From contig NZ_CP121662.1 of NCBI RefSeq assembly GCF_029714285.1, forward strand, positions 3,158,001 through 3,222,000: a stretch of 64,000 nt of DNA. The letters are read 5' to 3'. The notes beneath the pieces are model-generated. The model made no database searches. It saw only the letters and a list, made by a program, of their open reading frames with translations, and had not been told where the DNA came from. The position numbers were made by a program, and so were the translations under genes. Position 1 is the first letter of the stretch, and every line of letters begins with the position of its first letter. Origin of the DNA: Rhizobium sp. CB3090. Its GTDB lineage: Bacteria > Pseudomonadota > Alphaproteobacteria > Rhizobiales > Rhizobiaceae. Shown here one piece after another: positions 15,759 through 23,883 of the stretch.

Positions 15759-17096
15759 ATGGATCAGACTATGCTGCAACAGACCAACGAAACCGACGAT
15801 GCGCTGATCGATCGCCTCCAACGTTCGGCCTTCGACTATTTCATGCTCTATACCAATCCGGAAAATGGGCTGGTGGCGGATACCTCGATCAAGACGAGCC
15901 ACTGCAGTATCGCCGCCGTCGGCTTCGCGCTGTCGAGCTATCCCGTCGCTGTCGAACGCGGTTGGATCAGCCGCGCGGATGCGGCGGAGCGCGTGTTGAC
16001 AACGCTCAATTTCTTTGCCGAAAGCCAGCAGGGCGAAGAGCGAGGCGCCACCGGTCATCGCGGCTTCTATTATCACTTCCTCTACATGGCGACCGGTAAA
16101 CGCGCCTGGAACAGCGAACTTTCGACCATCGATACCGGCCTTTTCCTGATCGGTGTATTGACGGCGGCCGCCTATTTCGACGGACCTGATCAAAACGAAG
16201 AGGACATTCGTACGCAGGCGCAGTTTCTTTATGAGCGCTGCGATTGGAATTGGGCACTGAACAAGGGCAAGACGATCAGCATGGGCTGGAAGCCGAGCAG
16301 CGGCTTCCTGCGCTGGCGTTATCAGGGCTATGACGAGGCGATCTTTCTTTATGTGCTGGCACTCGCTTCGCCCACCCATGCCGTGCCGTCATCGAGCTAC
16401 GACGCCTTCGCCTCGACCTATACCTGGATGATGTTCAAGGAGACGCCCTACCTCTATGCCGGGCCGCTGTTCATCCATCTTTTCTCGCATGCCTGGATCG
16501 ATTTTCGCGGCATCGCCGACAGGCATGTGGCCGACAAGGACACGGACTATTTCCGCAATACCCAGACGGCCATCGCCGTTCAGCGCGATTACACCGACCG
16601 CAACCCCGGCCACTTCATCGGCTATGCCAAGGACATCTGGGGGCTCTCAGCCTGCGACGGCCCGAATCCTACCGGCACCAAACACAGCCGGCGTTACAGC
16701 CCGAAAGTTCTCGGCTATGCCGCCCGCGGCGCGCCGCTCGGTCCCGACGACGGCACGATCGCACCCTGGGGGCCACTATCCTGCCTGCCGTTCGACCGCA
16801 AAGCCGCGCTCGATGGCACCAAGGCCCTGCTTGCCACCTATCCGAACCTGTTGCTGGACGGCCGCTTTCCCGGCGGCTTCAACCCGAGCGTCAGAGGCCC
16901 CGGCCCGGAAGGCTGGGTCGACGATCGTTCGGTTGCCATCGACCAGGGCCTGCTCGTCATGATGATCGAAAACGAGCGCACCGGACTGATCTGGAACCTG
17001 ATGCGGCAATCGCCGATCCTGCGCCGCGGCCTGGAACGCGCCGGCTTCACCGGCGGCTGGCTGGACGAAAAGCAGGCAGCACCGGCGATCGCCTGA
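15759..17096 (+). CDS. Glucoamylase-like protein (COG5368 family)
   Basis: Cytoplasmic or periplasmic-type enzyme of the glycoamylase-like family (PF10091), about 445 residues, with an (alpha/alpha)6-barrel pattern. Family landmarks visible are LQRSAFDYF near the start, GFYYHFL, the SELSTIDTGLFLIG segment with a likely catalytic acid, YDEAIFLYVLALASP, PLFIHLFSHAWIDFR, and WGLSACDGP with IAPWG. Relatives act on beta-glucans, including cyclic beta-1,2-glucan in CgsB-type proteins. No signal peptide is seen. Two starts are close: ATG 15759 and ATG 15771, the latter 12 bases after GGAG. It stands alone, convergent with the dehydrogenase at 17103. Confidence 0.85.
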   Translation: MDQTMLQQTNETDDALIDRLQRSAFDYFMLYTNPENGLVADTSIKTSHCSIAAVGFALSSYPVAVERGWISRADAAERVLTTLNFFAESQQGEERGATGHRGFYYHFLYMATGKRAWNSELSTIDTGLFLIGVLTAAAYFDGPDQNEEDIRTQAQFLYERCDWNWALNKGKTISMGWKPSSGFLRWRYQGYDEAIFLYVLALASPTHAVPSSSYDAFASTYTWMMFKETPYLYAGPLFIHLFSHAWIDFRGIADRHVADKDTDYFRNTQTAIAVQRDYTDRNPGHFIGYAKDIWGLSACDGPNPTGTKHSRRYSPKVLGYAARGAPLGPDDGTIAPWGPLSCLPFDRKAALDGTKALLATYPNLLLDGRFPGGFNPSVRGPGPEGWVDDRSVAIDQGLLVMMIENERTGLIWNLMRQSPILRRGLERAGFTGGWLDEKQAAPAIA

Positions 17097-17102
17097 TCCA
17101 TC

Positions 17103-18092
17103 TCAAAGTTTCTGGATTGCGGCGATCACGTCGTCCTCAACCAGAATCCCATTGGCGATTGCCGCGCGCCGCGCCGTCTGCCCACGCCGACCCGGCAGGC
17201 GGACATTGGGATCTTGGGTGATCTCGCTTGCCAGCAATGCCAGCCGCTGCGCCGTATCGACAGTGCTCGTCGCTACCGGATTGATCGCGATGATCATGTG
17301 GCCGAGCGCCGGAGGCGCACCCTGATCATCGAAAAGCGAAGAGGATTCGAAGGAATAATTTGCGCCTGTCAGGCCGGCCGCCAGTATTTCGACCATGAGG
17401 GCAAGCGCCGCTCCCTTCGAGTCGCCAGCGGGAATCATCGTTCCCGCCAAGGCCTCTTCGGCATCGGTCGTCGGCCTGCCATCGCGGTCGAAGGCCCAAT
17501 CGGGCGGGATCGGCACCCCTTTCTGCCGGGCGGCCATGACCTTGCCGCGCGCTACTTTCGAAAGCGCCAGATCGATCACGATCGGCTCATCATCGGGAAG
17601 CGGCGCGGCGAAGGCGATCGGGTTGGTGCCGAAGACAGGTCTTTTGCCGCCCCAGGGCGCCATGGCGGCCGGCGCATTGGCGACCATCAGTGCCACCAGC
17701 CCCTGATCGGCAAAGCGCTCCACGGTCAGGCCCATGACGCCGGCATGATGCGAGCGGCTGATGGCCGCGAGCGCAATCCCCTGCTCTCGAGCGATAACGG
17801 AAAGCTCGGCAACGGCAAGGTCGAGCGCCGGATAGGCGTAGCCGTTGCCGGCGTCGATGCGCAGCACGGCAGGATAGGGCCGAACGAGCTGCGGCTTGGC
17901 AAAGCCGTCCGTCTTGCCGATCTTCGCATGCGAGGCATAGGCAGGCACCCGGCGCAGACCATGTCCGCTTTGCCCGGCCGCCTCCGCCGCCACGAGGGCG
18001 ACGGCCACCGAACGGGCGTTTTCCGGACTGACCTGATTTCGCCGCAGCGCCTCCGCAACCAGCGTTTCGGCTTCGGCGAGCGACAGATGCAT
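17103..18092 (-). CDS. dpkA: Ldh_2-family reductase, probable delta1-piperideine-2-carboxylate reductase
   Basis: NAD(P)H-dependent oxidoreductase of the malate/lactate dehydrogenase-2 family, 329 residues. Landmarks are SGHGLRRVPAYA near residue 37, the SRSHHAGVMG segment containing the catalytic histidine near residue 117, KRPVFGTNPIAFAAP near 155 and DLALSKVARGKVMAARQKG. The family includes ureidoglycolate, malate and delta1-piperideine-2-carboxylate reductases. The last is favoured because the next two genes upstream are AmaB- and AmaA-like, giving the route piperideine-2-carboxylate to L-pipecolate to 2-aminoadipate. The assignment is by context, not by a diagnostic residue. Confidence 0.65.
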   Translation of the reverse strand: MHLSLAEAETLVAEALRRNQVSPENARSVAVALVAAEAAGQSGHGLRRVPAYASHAKIGKTDGFAKPQLVRPYPAVLRIDAGNGYAYPALDLAVAELSVIAREQGIALAAISRSHHAGVMGLTVERFADQGLVALMVANAPAAMAPWGGKRPVFGTNPIAFAAPLPDDEPIVIDLALSKVARGKVMAARQKGVPIPPDWAFDRDGRPTTDAEEALAGTMIPAGDSKGAALALMVEILAAGLTGANYSFESSSLFDDQGAPPALGHMIIAINPVATSTVDTAQRLALLASEITQDPNVRLPGRRGQTARRAAIANGILVEDDVIAAIQKL

Positions 18093-18180
18093 GATGAGAA
18101 CCTTGGTACGATGAAGGAGGGCAAAGGCGATCCTACGCCCACGCCCTCCTCATCGCAACGCGACGATTACCAGGCTCGCC

Positions 18181-19716
18181 TTACTCGACGTCGAACTTGA
18201 CGCCCTGTGCCAACGGCAATGTCCTGCCGTAATTGATGGTGTTGGTCGCCCGGCGCATATATGCCTTCCAGGCATCGGAGCCGGACTCGCGGCCGCCGCC
18301 GGTCTCCTTCTCGCCGCCGAAGGCACCGCCGATTTCAGCGCCGGAAGGGCCGAGATTGACATTGGCGATACCGCAATCCGAGCCGCGCGCCGAAACGAAG
18401 GCCTCCGCCTCGCGCATGTCATTGGTGAAGATCGACGACGAAAGGCCCTGCGGTACCGCGTTGTGCAGCGCCAATACCTCGTCGAAATCGCTGTATTTCA
18501 TCACGTATAGGATCGGCGCGAAGGTTTCATGCTCGACCGGTCCGGTCTGCGCGGGCATCTCGACCAGGGCGGGACGGACGTAGAAAGCATCGGCCGTGCC
18601 GTTTTCGACGCGCTCGCCGCCGGTCACCTTGCCACCGGCCGATTGCGCCTCACCAAGAGCCGCCTGCATCTTGTCGAAAGCCTGCTTGTCGATCAGCGGG
18701 CCGACCAGCGTGCCCCTTTCCAGCGGATTGCCGATGGTGACCGAGCTGTAGGCCTTCTGCAGACGCGGCACGAGCTGATCGTAGACGCTTTCATGCACGA
18801 AGAGGCGGCGCAGCGTCGTGCAACGCTGGCCGGCGGTGCCCATGGCGGAAAAGGCGACGCCACGCAGCGTCAGGTCGAGATCGGCCGTGGGGCAGACGAT
18901 CGCGGCATTGTTGCCGCCGAGTTCGAGGATGGCACGGGCGAAGCGGTTGGCAAGACGCGGGCCGACGGCGCGGCCCATGGCCGTCGAGCCGGTCGCCGAA
19001 ACCAGCGGGATCTTCGGGTGATCCACCAGCACTTCGCCGACCTCGCGGCCACCGATGATCAGGGTCGAGAGATTGGCCGGCGCCTCGCCGCCCTTGGCGA
19101 CATAGCGCTTCAGTGCTTTTTCGAACAGAGCTTGCACCGCAAGCGCCGTCAGCGGCGTCTTTTCCGACGGCTTCCAGACGGTGGAATTGCCGCAGACGAT
19201 GGCGAGCGCCGCATTCCAGGACCAAACGGCGACGGGGAAGTTGAAGGCGGAGATGATGCCGATCGGCCCCAGCGGATGCCAGCTTTCCATCATCCGGTGT
19301 TCCGAGCGCTCGGTGGCAATGGTCAGGCCATAGAGCTGGCGCGATAGGCCGACCGCGAAATCGCAGATATCGATCATCTCCTGTACTTCGCCGAGGCCCT
19401 CGGAGGTGATCTTGCCGACTTCGATCGAGACGAGGCGGCCGAGCGCCGCTTTGCCGGCGCGCAACTCTTCGCCGAGCAGGCGGATCAGCTCTCCGCGCTT
19501 CGGTGCCGGCACCGCGCGCCAGGAGAGAAATGCTTCATGCGCCTTGTCGATCGCAGCCTTCGCTTCAGCAGCCGAATGCTCCTTGAGCCGACCGATTTCA
19601 GCACCTGTTACGGGTGAGGTGACGGCAAGTGTTCCGCCCATATAGCGATCGGCGGCAACGCCAAGTTCGGTCAGGATTGCCTTGGTCTCGGTGGCGAGAT
19701 CGAGTGTGGCGGTCAT
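18181..19716 (-). CDS. amaB: Aldehyde dehydrogenase, AmaB-like (piperideine-6-carboxylate dehydrogenase)
   Basis: NAD-dependent aldehyde dehydrogenase of the ALDH7/antiquitin group, 511 residues. Typical motifs are SAFNFPVAVWSWNAALAIV near residue 160, WKPSEKTPL, ATGSTAMGR, the general base glutamate in ELGGNNAAIV near 268 and the catalytic cysteine in GTAGQRCTTLRR near 300. It converts the semialdehyde in equilibrium with delta1-piperideine-6-carboxylate to 2-aminoadipate, the last step of the pipecolate branch of lysine breakdown. It lies between an Ldh_2 reductase and an FAD oxidase, with gaps of 88 and 55 bp, consistent with one operon. Confidence 0.88.
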   Translation of the reverse strand: MTATLDLATETKAILTELGVAADRYMGGTLAVTSPVTGAEIGRLKEHSAAEAKAAIDKAHEAFLSWRAVPAPKRGELIRLLGEELRAGKAALGRLVSIEVGKITSEGLGEVQEMIDICDFAVGLSRQLYGLTIATERSEHRMMESWHPLGPIGIISAFNFPVAVWSWNAALAIVCGNSTVWKPSEKTPLTALAVQALFEKALKRYVAKGGEAPANLSTLIIGGREVGEVLVDHPKIPLVSATGSTAMGRAVGPRLANRFARAILELGGNNAAIVCPTADLDLTLRGVAFSAMGTAGQRCTTLRRLFVHESVYDQLVPRLQKAYSSVTIGNPLERGTLVGPLIDKQAFDKMQAALGEAQSAGGKVTGGERVENGTADAFYVRPALVEMPAQTGPVEHETFAPILYVMKYSDFDEVLALHNAVPQGLSSSIFTNDMREAEAFVSARGSDCGIANVNLGPSGAEIGGAFGGEKETGGGRESGSDAWKAYMRRATNTINYGRTLPLAQGVKFDVE

Positions 19717-19771
19717 GATTGTCTCCTCTTCTTTTTATGTTTCGGAAGGCAAGGCCGGCGAAGACCCCACC

Positions 19772-21055
19772 TCAAAACCGTACCCCAACAAAATGCGCGG
19801 CCTGGGCACCGGCTTCGTACCACATTTCCTTCAGCGCTCGAAAGCCGGGCTCACGGGGATCGGTCAGCGGCAACGGCAAGTCTGCTTCGGAGACCCGGCC
19901 GAGAACATGGTCGGCCAATATTTTCCCGAACACCGTGCCCGGCGCGATGCCGCGGCCATTATAGCCGGAAAAGCCGACGACATTCGGCGCGAACCTGTGA
20001 AAGCGCGGCAGGGCATTGTCGGTCATGCCGATCTTGCCGTACCACTCGCTTTCAAAGGCAATGTCTCCGAGCTGCGGAAACAGCTTCTTCAGCGAACGTC
20101 GCGCCCAGTCCTTGTGGATGGCCAGCCCGGTGTTGCGCAATGCGCCGACGCTGCCGAAGACAAGGCGGCCGGCCTGATCCATGCGGAAGGACGACAGGAT
20201 CTCCTTCGTATCCCACGCCCCCTCGCGCCCGGGCAGAACCGATTTGCGCAGGTTATCGCCAAGCGGCACGGTGGCGAAATTGAAATAAGGCAGGTGCACC
20301 TGCTCATTGCGCACCTGTTCCCAGGGGCCGGTGCTATAGGCATCCGTCGCGACGATAATCCAATCCGCCGTGACAGTGCCGCCGCCAGTCCTGACGATCC
20401 ACCGTCCGCTGTTCTTCTCCGTCGCCGTCACGCGGCTGCCGGTGTGAATGACAACGCCGGCCTTGGCCGCCGCATGTGCCAGACCGCGGACATAGGCCAG
20501 CGGCTGCAACGTGCCGGCGCGCATATCGAGCAGCGCCCCCGTATAAGCAGAACTTCCCACCCGCCGCGCCGTCTCGTGAGCATCCAGCACGGTGACCGGA
20601 GCACCCCGCTTGCCCCATTGACGGGCACGCTCCTCGATCTCCTTCAGCCCCTCGGGGCCGACGGCGCAATGCAGCGTGCCGTTCCGCTCTAGCTCGCAGC
20701 CGATACCATGTTTCTCGATCAGCGCCATCACCAGCTTCGGGGCATCACCCAGAAGCTCCAGCAGCCGTTCGCCATGGACAGGGCCGAGCACGCCGGGCAG
20801 GTCGTCGGGCATGACCCACATGCCGGCATTGATCAGGCCGACATTGCGCCCCGCGCCGCCAAAGCCGATTTCATTGGCCTCCAGCAGCGCGACCTTGGTT
20901 CCGGCTTCCGCCAGATGCAGTGCCGAGGAGAGTCCCGTATAACCGCCGCCGACCACTACCACATCGGCCGAAACATCGCCGACAAGCGGCTCGGTCGCAG
21001 GCGGCGGCGGAGCGGTCTTTTCCCAAAGTCCGTGAGAGCGAGGGTCATTCAGCAT
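19772..21055 (-). CDS. amaA: FAD-dependent amino-acid oxidase, AmaA-like (pipecolate oxidase)
   Basis: DAO-family flavoprotein of 427 residues. The Rossmann dinucleotide fold VVVVGGGYTGLSSALHLAE lies near residues 33-51; the NVGLINAGMWVMP stretch and the C-terminal FSGYNGRGIAPGTVFGKILA segment are typical of the DadA/PuuB/AmaA group. It oxidises a secondary or primary amine, here most likely L-pipecolate to delta1-piperideine-6-carboxylate, because the next gene is the matching dehydrogenase. Gamma-glutamylputrescine oxidase is the main alternative. It is the first gene of the operon and faces a stand-alone Lrp ligand domain gene at 21295. Confidence 0.8.
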   Translation of the reverse strand: MLNDPRSHGLWEKTAPPPPATEPLVGDVSADVVVVGGGYTGLSSALHLAEAGTKVALLEANEIGFGGAGRNVGLINAGMWVMPDDLPGVLGPVHGERLLELLGDAPKLVMALIEKHGIGCELERNGTLHCAVGPEGLKEIEERARQWGKRGAPVTVLDAHETARRVGSSAYTGALLDMRAGTLQPLAYVRGLAHAAAKAGVVIHTGSRVTATEKNSGRWIVRTGGGTVTADWIIVATDAYSTGPWEQVRNEQVHLPYFNFATVPLGDNLRKSVLPGREGAWDTKEILSSFRMDQAGRLVFGSVGALRNTGLAIHKDWARRSLKKLFPQLGDIAFESEWYGKIGMTDNALPRFHRFAPNVVGFSGYNGRGIAPGTVFGKILADHVLGRVSEADLPLPLTDPREPGFRALKEMWYEAGAQAAHFVGVRF

Positions 21056-21196
21056 CGAGTCGATCCAATTATCTAAAAGAATCCGGCCAATCTAGCGCCA
21101 CCTCCCGACTTGCGGAAGCAGGAACAACGACATCCGGTGGATAGAGAAAAACTTGCATGGCCACGCCGCTTTCGACCATTATAGAGCAAAGTGCCG

Positions 21197-21289
21197 GCCG
21201 CCATCGCGGCCGCGACAGAATCAAGACAGCCGCCATCGCCGCGACAGAGTCAAGACAGCCGCCATCGCGGCCGCGGCAGAACCAGGACA
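21197..21289. repeat. Three-copy ~32-bp tandem repeat in the leader of the Lrp-domain gene
   Basis: Three head-to-tail copies each begin GCCGCCATCGC and end with AGACA or GGACA: 21197-21228 (32 bp), 21229-21257 (29 bp, lacking one GGC) and 21258-21289 (32 bp, diverged at its end). The array ends six bases before the ATG at 21295, so the last copy forms the untranslated leader and no good Shine-Dalgarno other than AGGACA is present. Confidence 0.8.
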
Positions 21290-21294
21290 ATCTC

Positions 21295-21531
21295 ATGAAG
21301 CCCATTTTCGTTCAGCTCCAATGCGCCCCCGGCAAGACCTACGAGGTCGCCGATGCGATCTACCAGACGGAGCTGGTCTCGGAGCTCTATTCCACCAGCG
21401 GCGACTATGACCTGCTGCTGAAGGTCTACATCAAGGACGAGCAGGACATCGGCAAGTTCATCAACGACAACATCGCCAATATCCCCGGCATCGTCCGCTC
21501 GCTGACCACATTGACGTTCCGGGCGTTCTGA
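21295..21531 (+). CDS. Stand-alone Lrp/AsnC ligand-binding (RAM) domain protein
   Basis: A 78-residue protein made only of the ligand-binding and oligomerisation domain of Lrp/AsnC regulators, without the DNA-binding helix-turn-helix. It shows the ferredoxin-like pattern: a first strand FVQLQCAPG, the SGDYDLLLKVYIKD segment and a closing strand RSLTTLTFRAF. Such free-standing domains bind amino acids or modulate full-length Lrp proteins. It is divergent from the AmaA-like operon, so sensing of lysine or pipecolate is a reasonable guess. The in-frame extension upstream to 21157 is formed by the tandem repeat and is not taken as coding. Confidence 0.85.
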   Translation: MKPIFVQLQCAPGKTYEVADAIYQTELVSELYSTSGDYDLLLKVYIKDEQDIGKFINDNIANIPGIVRSLTTLTFRAF

Positions 21532-21752
21532 GAGGTCCGGTTGGGTAGAGCGACGGGCCATGCACAACCCCAACCTTCCCTAACGGAACGCTCCGATATT
21601 AACCCTCTTGCTTGAAACGCCGCGGCCCCTCCTCCGCAATTAAACTCTTTTTAACCGGCAAGATGATGTGCTTTGCGCGCTGATCAAGAGACGGCGCTTT
21701 CGTGCGCCTGATCGCCGCGGTTTTGCGCGGCTTAGGGATCGAGGGCGGGTCA

Positions 21753-22955
21753 ATGACATCGGCTATTTCGGATATTCAGGCGCAGAAGGCCGCAGGACCG
21801 CTGATCGTGCATGTCGTACGCCAGTTCCTGCCCAACAAAGGCGGGCTGGAGGATGTGGTCGCCAATCTCTGCCGGCAGTTGATCGGCCGCGGCTATCGTG
21901 TACGGGTCGTCACCTGCAACAGCCTGTTCTCCGATCCCGGCCGAGAGCTGGCACCGGCCGAAACGATCGACGATATCGAGATCGTCCGCATCCCCTGGTC
22001 CGGCTCTAGCCGCTATCCCTTGGCGCCGCAGGTATTCAAGCACATCGCCGATGCCGATCTCATTCACGTCCATGCCGTCGACTTCTTCTTCGACGCGCTC
22101 GCCTGGGGCAAGCTGTTCCATGGCCGTCCGATGGTTGCCACCACCCATGGCGGCTTCTTCCATACGCCGAAATATGCCGCCATCAAGAAACTCTGGTTCA
22201 ACACTGCAACCCGGCTTTCCGCCCTTGCCTATGCCGAGCTCATCTGCTGCAGCCTGTCGGACGAGCGGCTGTTTTCCAGCATCGCCGGCAGCCGCACTCG
22301 CTTGATCGAAAACGGCGCCGATGTCGGCAAATTCGCCAATTGCGCCGCGCTCGAAGCGCGCCGCCGCATCGTCACCATCGGCCGTTTCTCGGTCAACAAG
22401 CGGCTGGACCGCATGCTTGATGTCATGAAGGTGCTTGCGGCCCGCGATCCGGATTGGCATCTTGACATTATCGGCGCTGTCTCGGATTTCGACCAGCCGA
22501 CGCTGGAGAACGAAATCGCCGCCCGCGATCTCGGTCGCCATGTATCGCTGCATGTGTCGATCGACAATGGCGCCATCCGCAACATCATCGCCCGCGCTTC
22601 GCTTTTCGCCTCGGCCTCCGAATATGAGGGCTTCGGCCTGGTGGCGATCGAGGCGATGAGCGCCGGCCTGCTACCCGTGCTGCACACGAACGACGCCTAT
22701 AAGGGGCTGGCCGAAACCCATCCGACGCTAATGCTGTCCGATTTTTCCAATCCGGAAACCGCTGCCGACGCCCTGGCCGCCGCTTTCGAACGCTTAGGTG
22801 CCGAAGGCCTCGGCCTCAGGGAAGAACTCATTCATGATGCCCGCGCCTACGCGTGGGATGAGGTCGCGCAGCGCTATATCGACGTCTATACCGAAGCCAT
22901 GACGCCGCGCGGCGAACGCCATCAGCCCCTGCCCCATCGCGGCCAGGTCGCATAA
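21753..22955 (+). CDS. Glycosyltransferase family 4
   Basis: GT-B fold retaining glycosyltransferase of 400 residues. The N-terminal half has VVRQFLPNKGGLEDVVANL near residue 22, the glycine-rich acceptor-site loop; the C-terminal half has GRFSVNKRLDRMLDVM and the donor-binding SASEYEGFGLVAIEAMSAGLLPV motif (the ExxxxxxxE pair of GT4). It transfers a sugar from a nucleotide or lipid-linked donor during surface-polysaccharide assembly at the inner leaflet. The ATG at 21753 follows GAGGG; a GTG at 21702 lacks a better site. It converges with the GT2 gene, overlapping by 34 bp. Confidence 0.88.
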   Translation: MTSAISDIQAQKAAGPLIVHVVRQFLPNKGGLEDVVANLCRQLIGRGYRVRVVTCNSLFSDPGRELAPAETIDDIEIVRIPWSGSSRYPLAPQVFKHIADADLIHVHAVDFFFDALAWGKLFHGRPMVATTHGGFFHTPKYAAIKKLWFNTATRLSALAYAELICCSLSDERLFSSIAGSRTRLIENGADVGKFANCAALEARRRIVTIGRFSVNKRLDRMLDVMKVLAARDPDWHLDIIGAVSDFDQPTLENEIAARDLGRHVSLHVSIDNGAIRNIIARASLFASASEYEGFGLVAIEAMSAGLLPVLHTNDAYKGLAETHPTLMLSDFSNPETAADALAAAFERLGAEGLGLREELIHDARAYAWDEVAQRYIDVYTEAMTPRGERHQPLPHRGQVA

Positions 22956-23794
22956 CCTTCCAGAATGCCCATCAGCCAGGCGCGCTTGTAACGCGCCGTA
23001 TCGGCTCTGCATCGCACCAGCGCCGCCAGCCAACTGGCGACCGGCCGGCACAGGCGATAACAGACATAGGCCAGCGGAAAGCGCTGCTTGCGCATCAACG
23101 CACCGAAGCCGCGGCCATATTTGCGCGCCCGCTCGACCTGCCGCGGACCGTATTCGCTGGTGACCTGATCGTGATGGACGATCAGTTCGGGAAAGAACAT
23201 CAGCCGCTTGCCGGCAGCAAGCGCGCGCAGGAGAAAATCCGCCTCCTCACCGCTCTGGAACGGCGAGTCCGACCCAACCCCGAGATTCTCATCGAAACCG
23301 CCGATATCTGACAGCGCTGCACGGCGCACGAAGATGCTGTTGGAATTGCCGCACTTCAGATAGTTCCAGCGCGTTACCGCAAGCGGCGTTTCGCCCGTCG
23401 GGCTGACGGAGGCCAAACCGCCGATATCGAGCGTGCGGCCGGTGACGATGGCAAGCTCGGGATGCTCGGCAAACAGCCGCTCCGCCGTCGCCAGCGTATC
23501 GGGCTCATACCAGCAATCATCATCGGGAAAGCAGACATAATCGCCCTTTGCCGCCGCCATTCCATTGTTGCGTGCCCGCGAAAGTCCCTTGGCCGAGCGG
23601 ATATGTCGGATGAGGAAGAAGGGTGAAAAGCGTCCGATCAGCTCCAACAGCCGATCGTCCGGATTTTGGTCGACAAGGATCACCTCGAAATCCCTGTGAC
23701 GCTGATTCATCAGCGACAGGAACAGCCTTTCCAATTGGTCGAAGCGGTCAATCGTACAGACGACGAGACTGAACAAGGAAGACCCTCCGGACAA
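22922..23794 (-). CDS. Glycosyltransferase family 2
   Basis: Inverting GT-A glycosyltransferase of 290 residues. The start SLFSLVVCTIDRFDQLERL, the ILVDQNPDD strand, the AKGLSRARNNGMAAAKGDYVCFPDDDCWYEPDTL segment with its DDD metal-binding motif, and the GSDSPFQSGEEADFLLRAL catalytic-base region are all clear. It adds a sugar to a growing glycan on the cytoplasmic face. It is transcribed opposite to the GT4 gene and divergently from the flippase at 23884, so the locus has at least two promoters. Confidence 0.9.
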   Translation of the reverse strand: MSGGSSLFSLVVCTIDRFDQLERLFLSLMNQRHRDFEVILVDQNPDDRLLELIGRFSPFFLIRHIRSAKGLSRARNNGMAAAKGDYVCFPDDDCWYEPDTLATAERLFAEHPELAIVTGRTLDIGGLASVSPTGETPLAVTRWNYLKCGNSNSIFVRRAALSDIGGFDENLGVGSDSPFQSGEEADFLLRALAAGKRLMFFPELIVHHDQVTSEYGPRQVERARKYGRGFGALMRKQRFPLAYVCYRLCRPVASWLAALVRCRADTARYKRAWLMGILEGYATWPRWGRG

Positions 23795-23883
23795 ATGGCA
23801 GGCCAGCCAATATCGGGATATCGCATATTAGCTGAAGTAAAAATGAACGTTACATTAGGAATAGACGGTAAATATTAAGGCAT

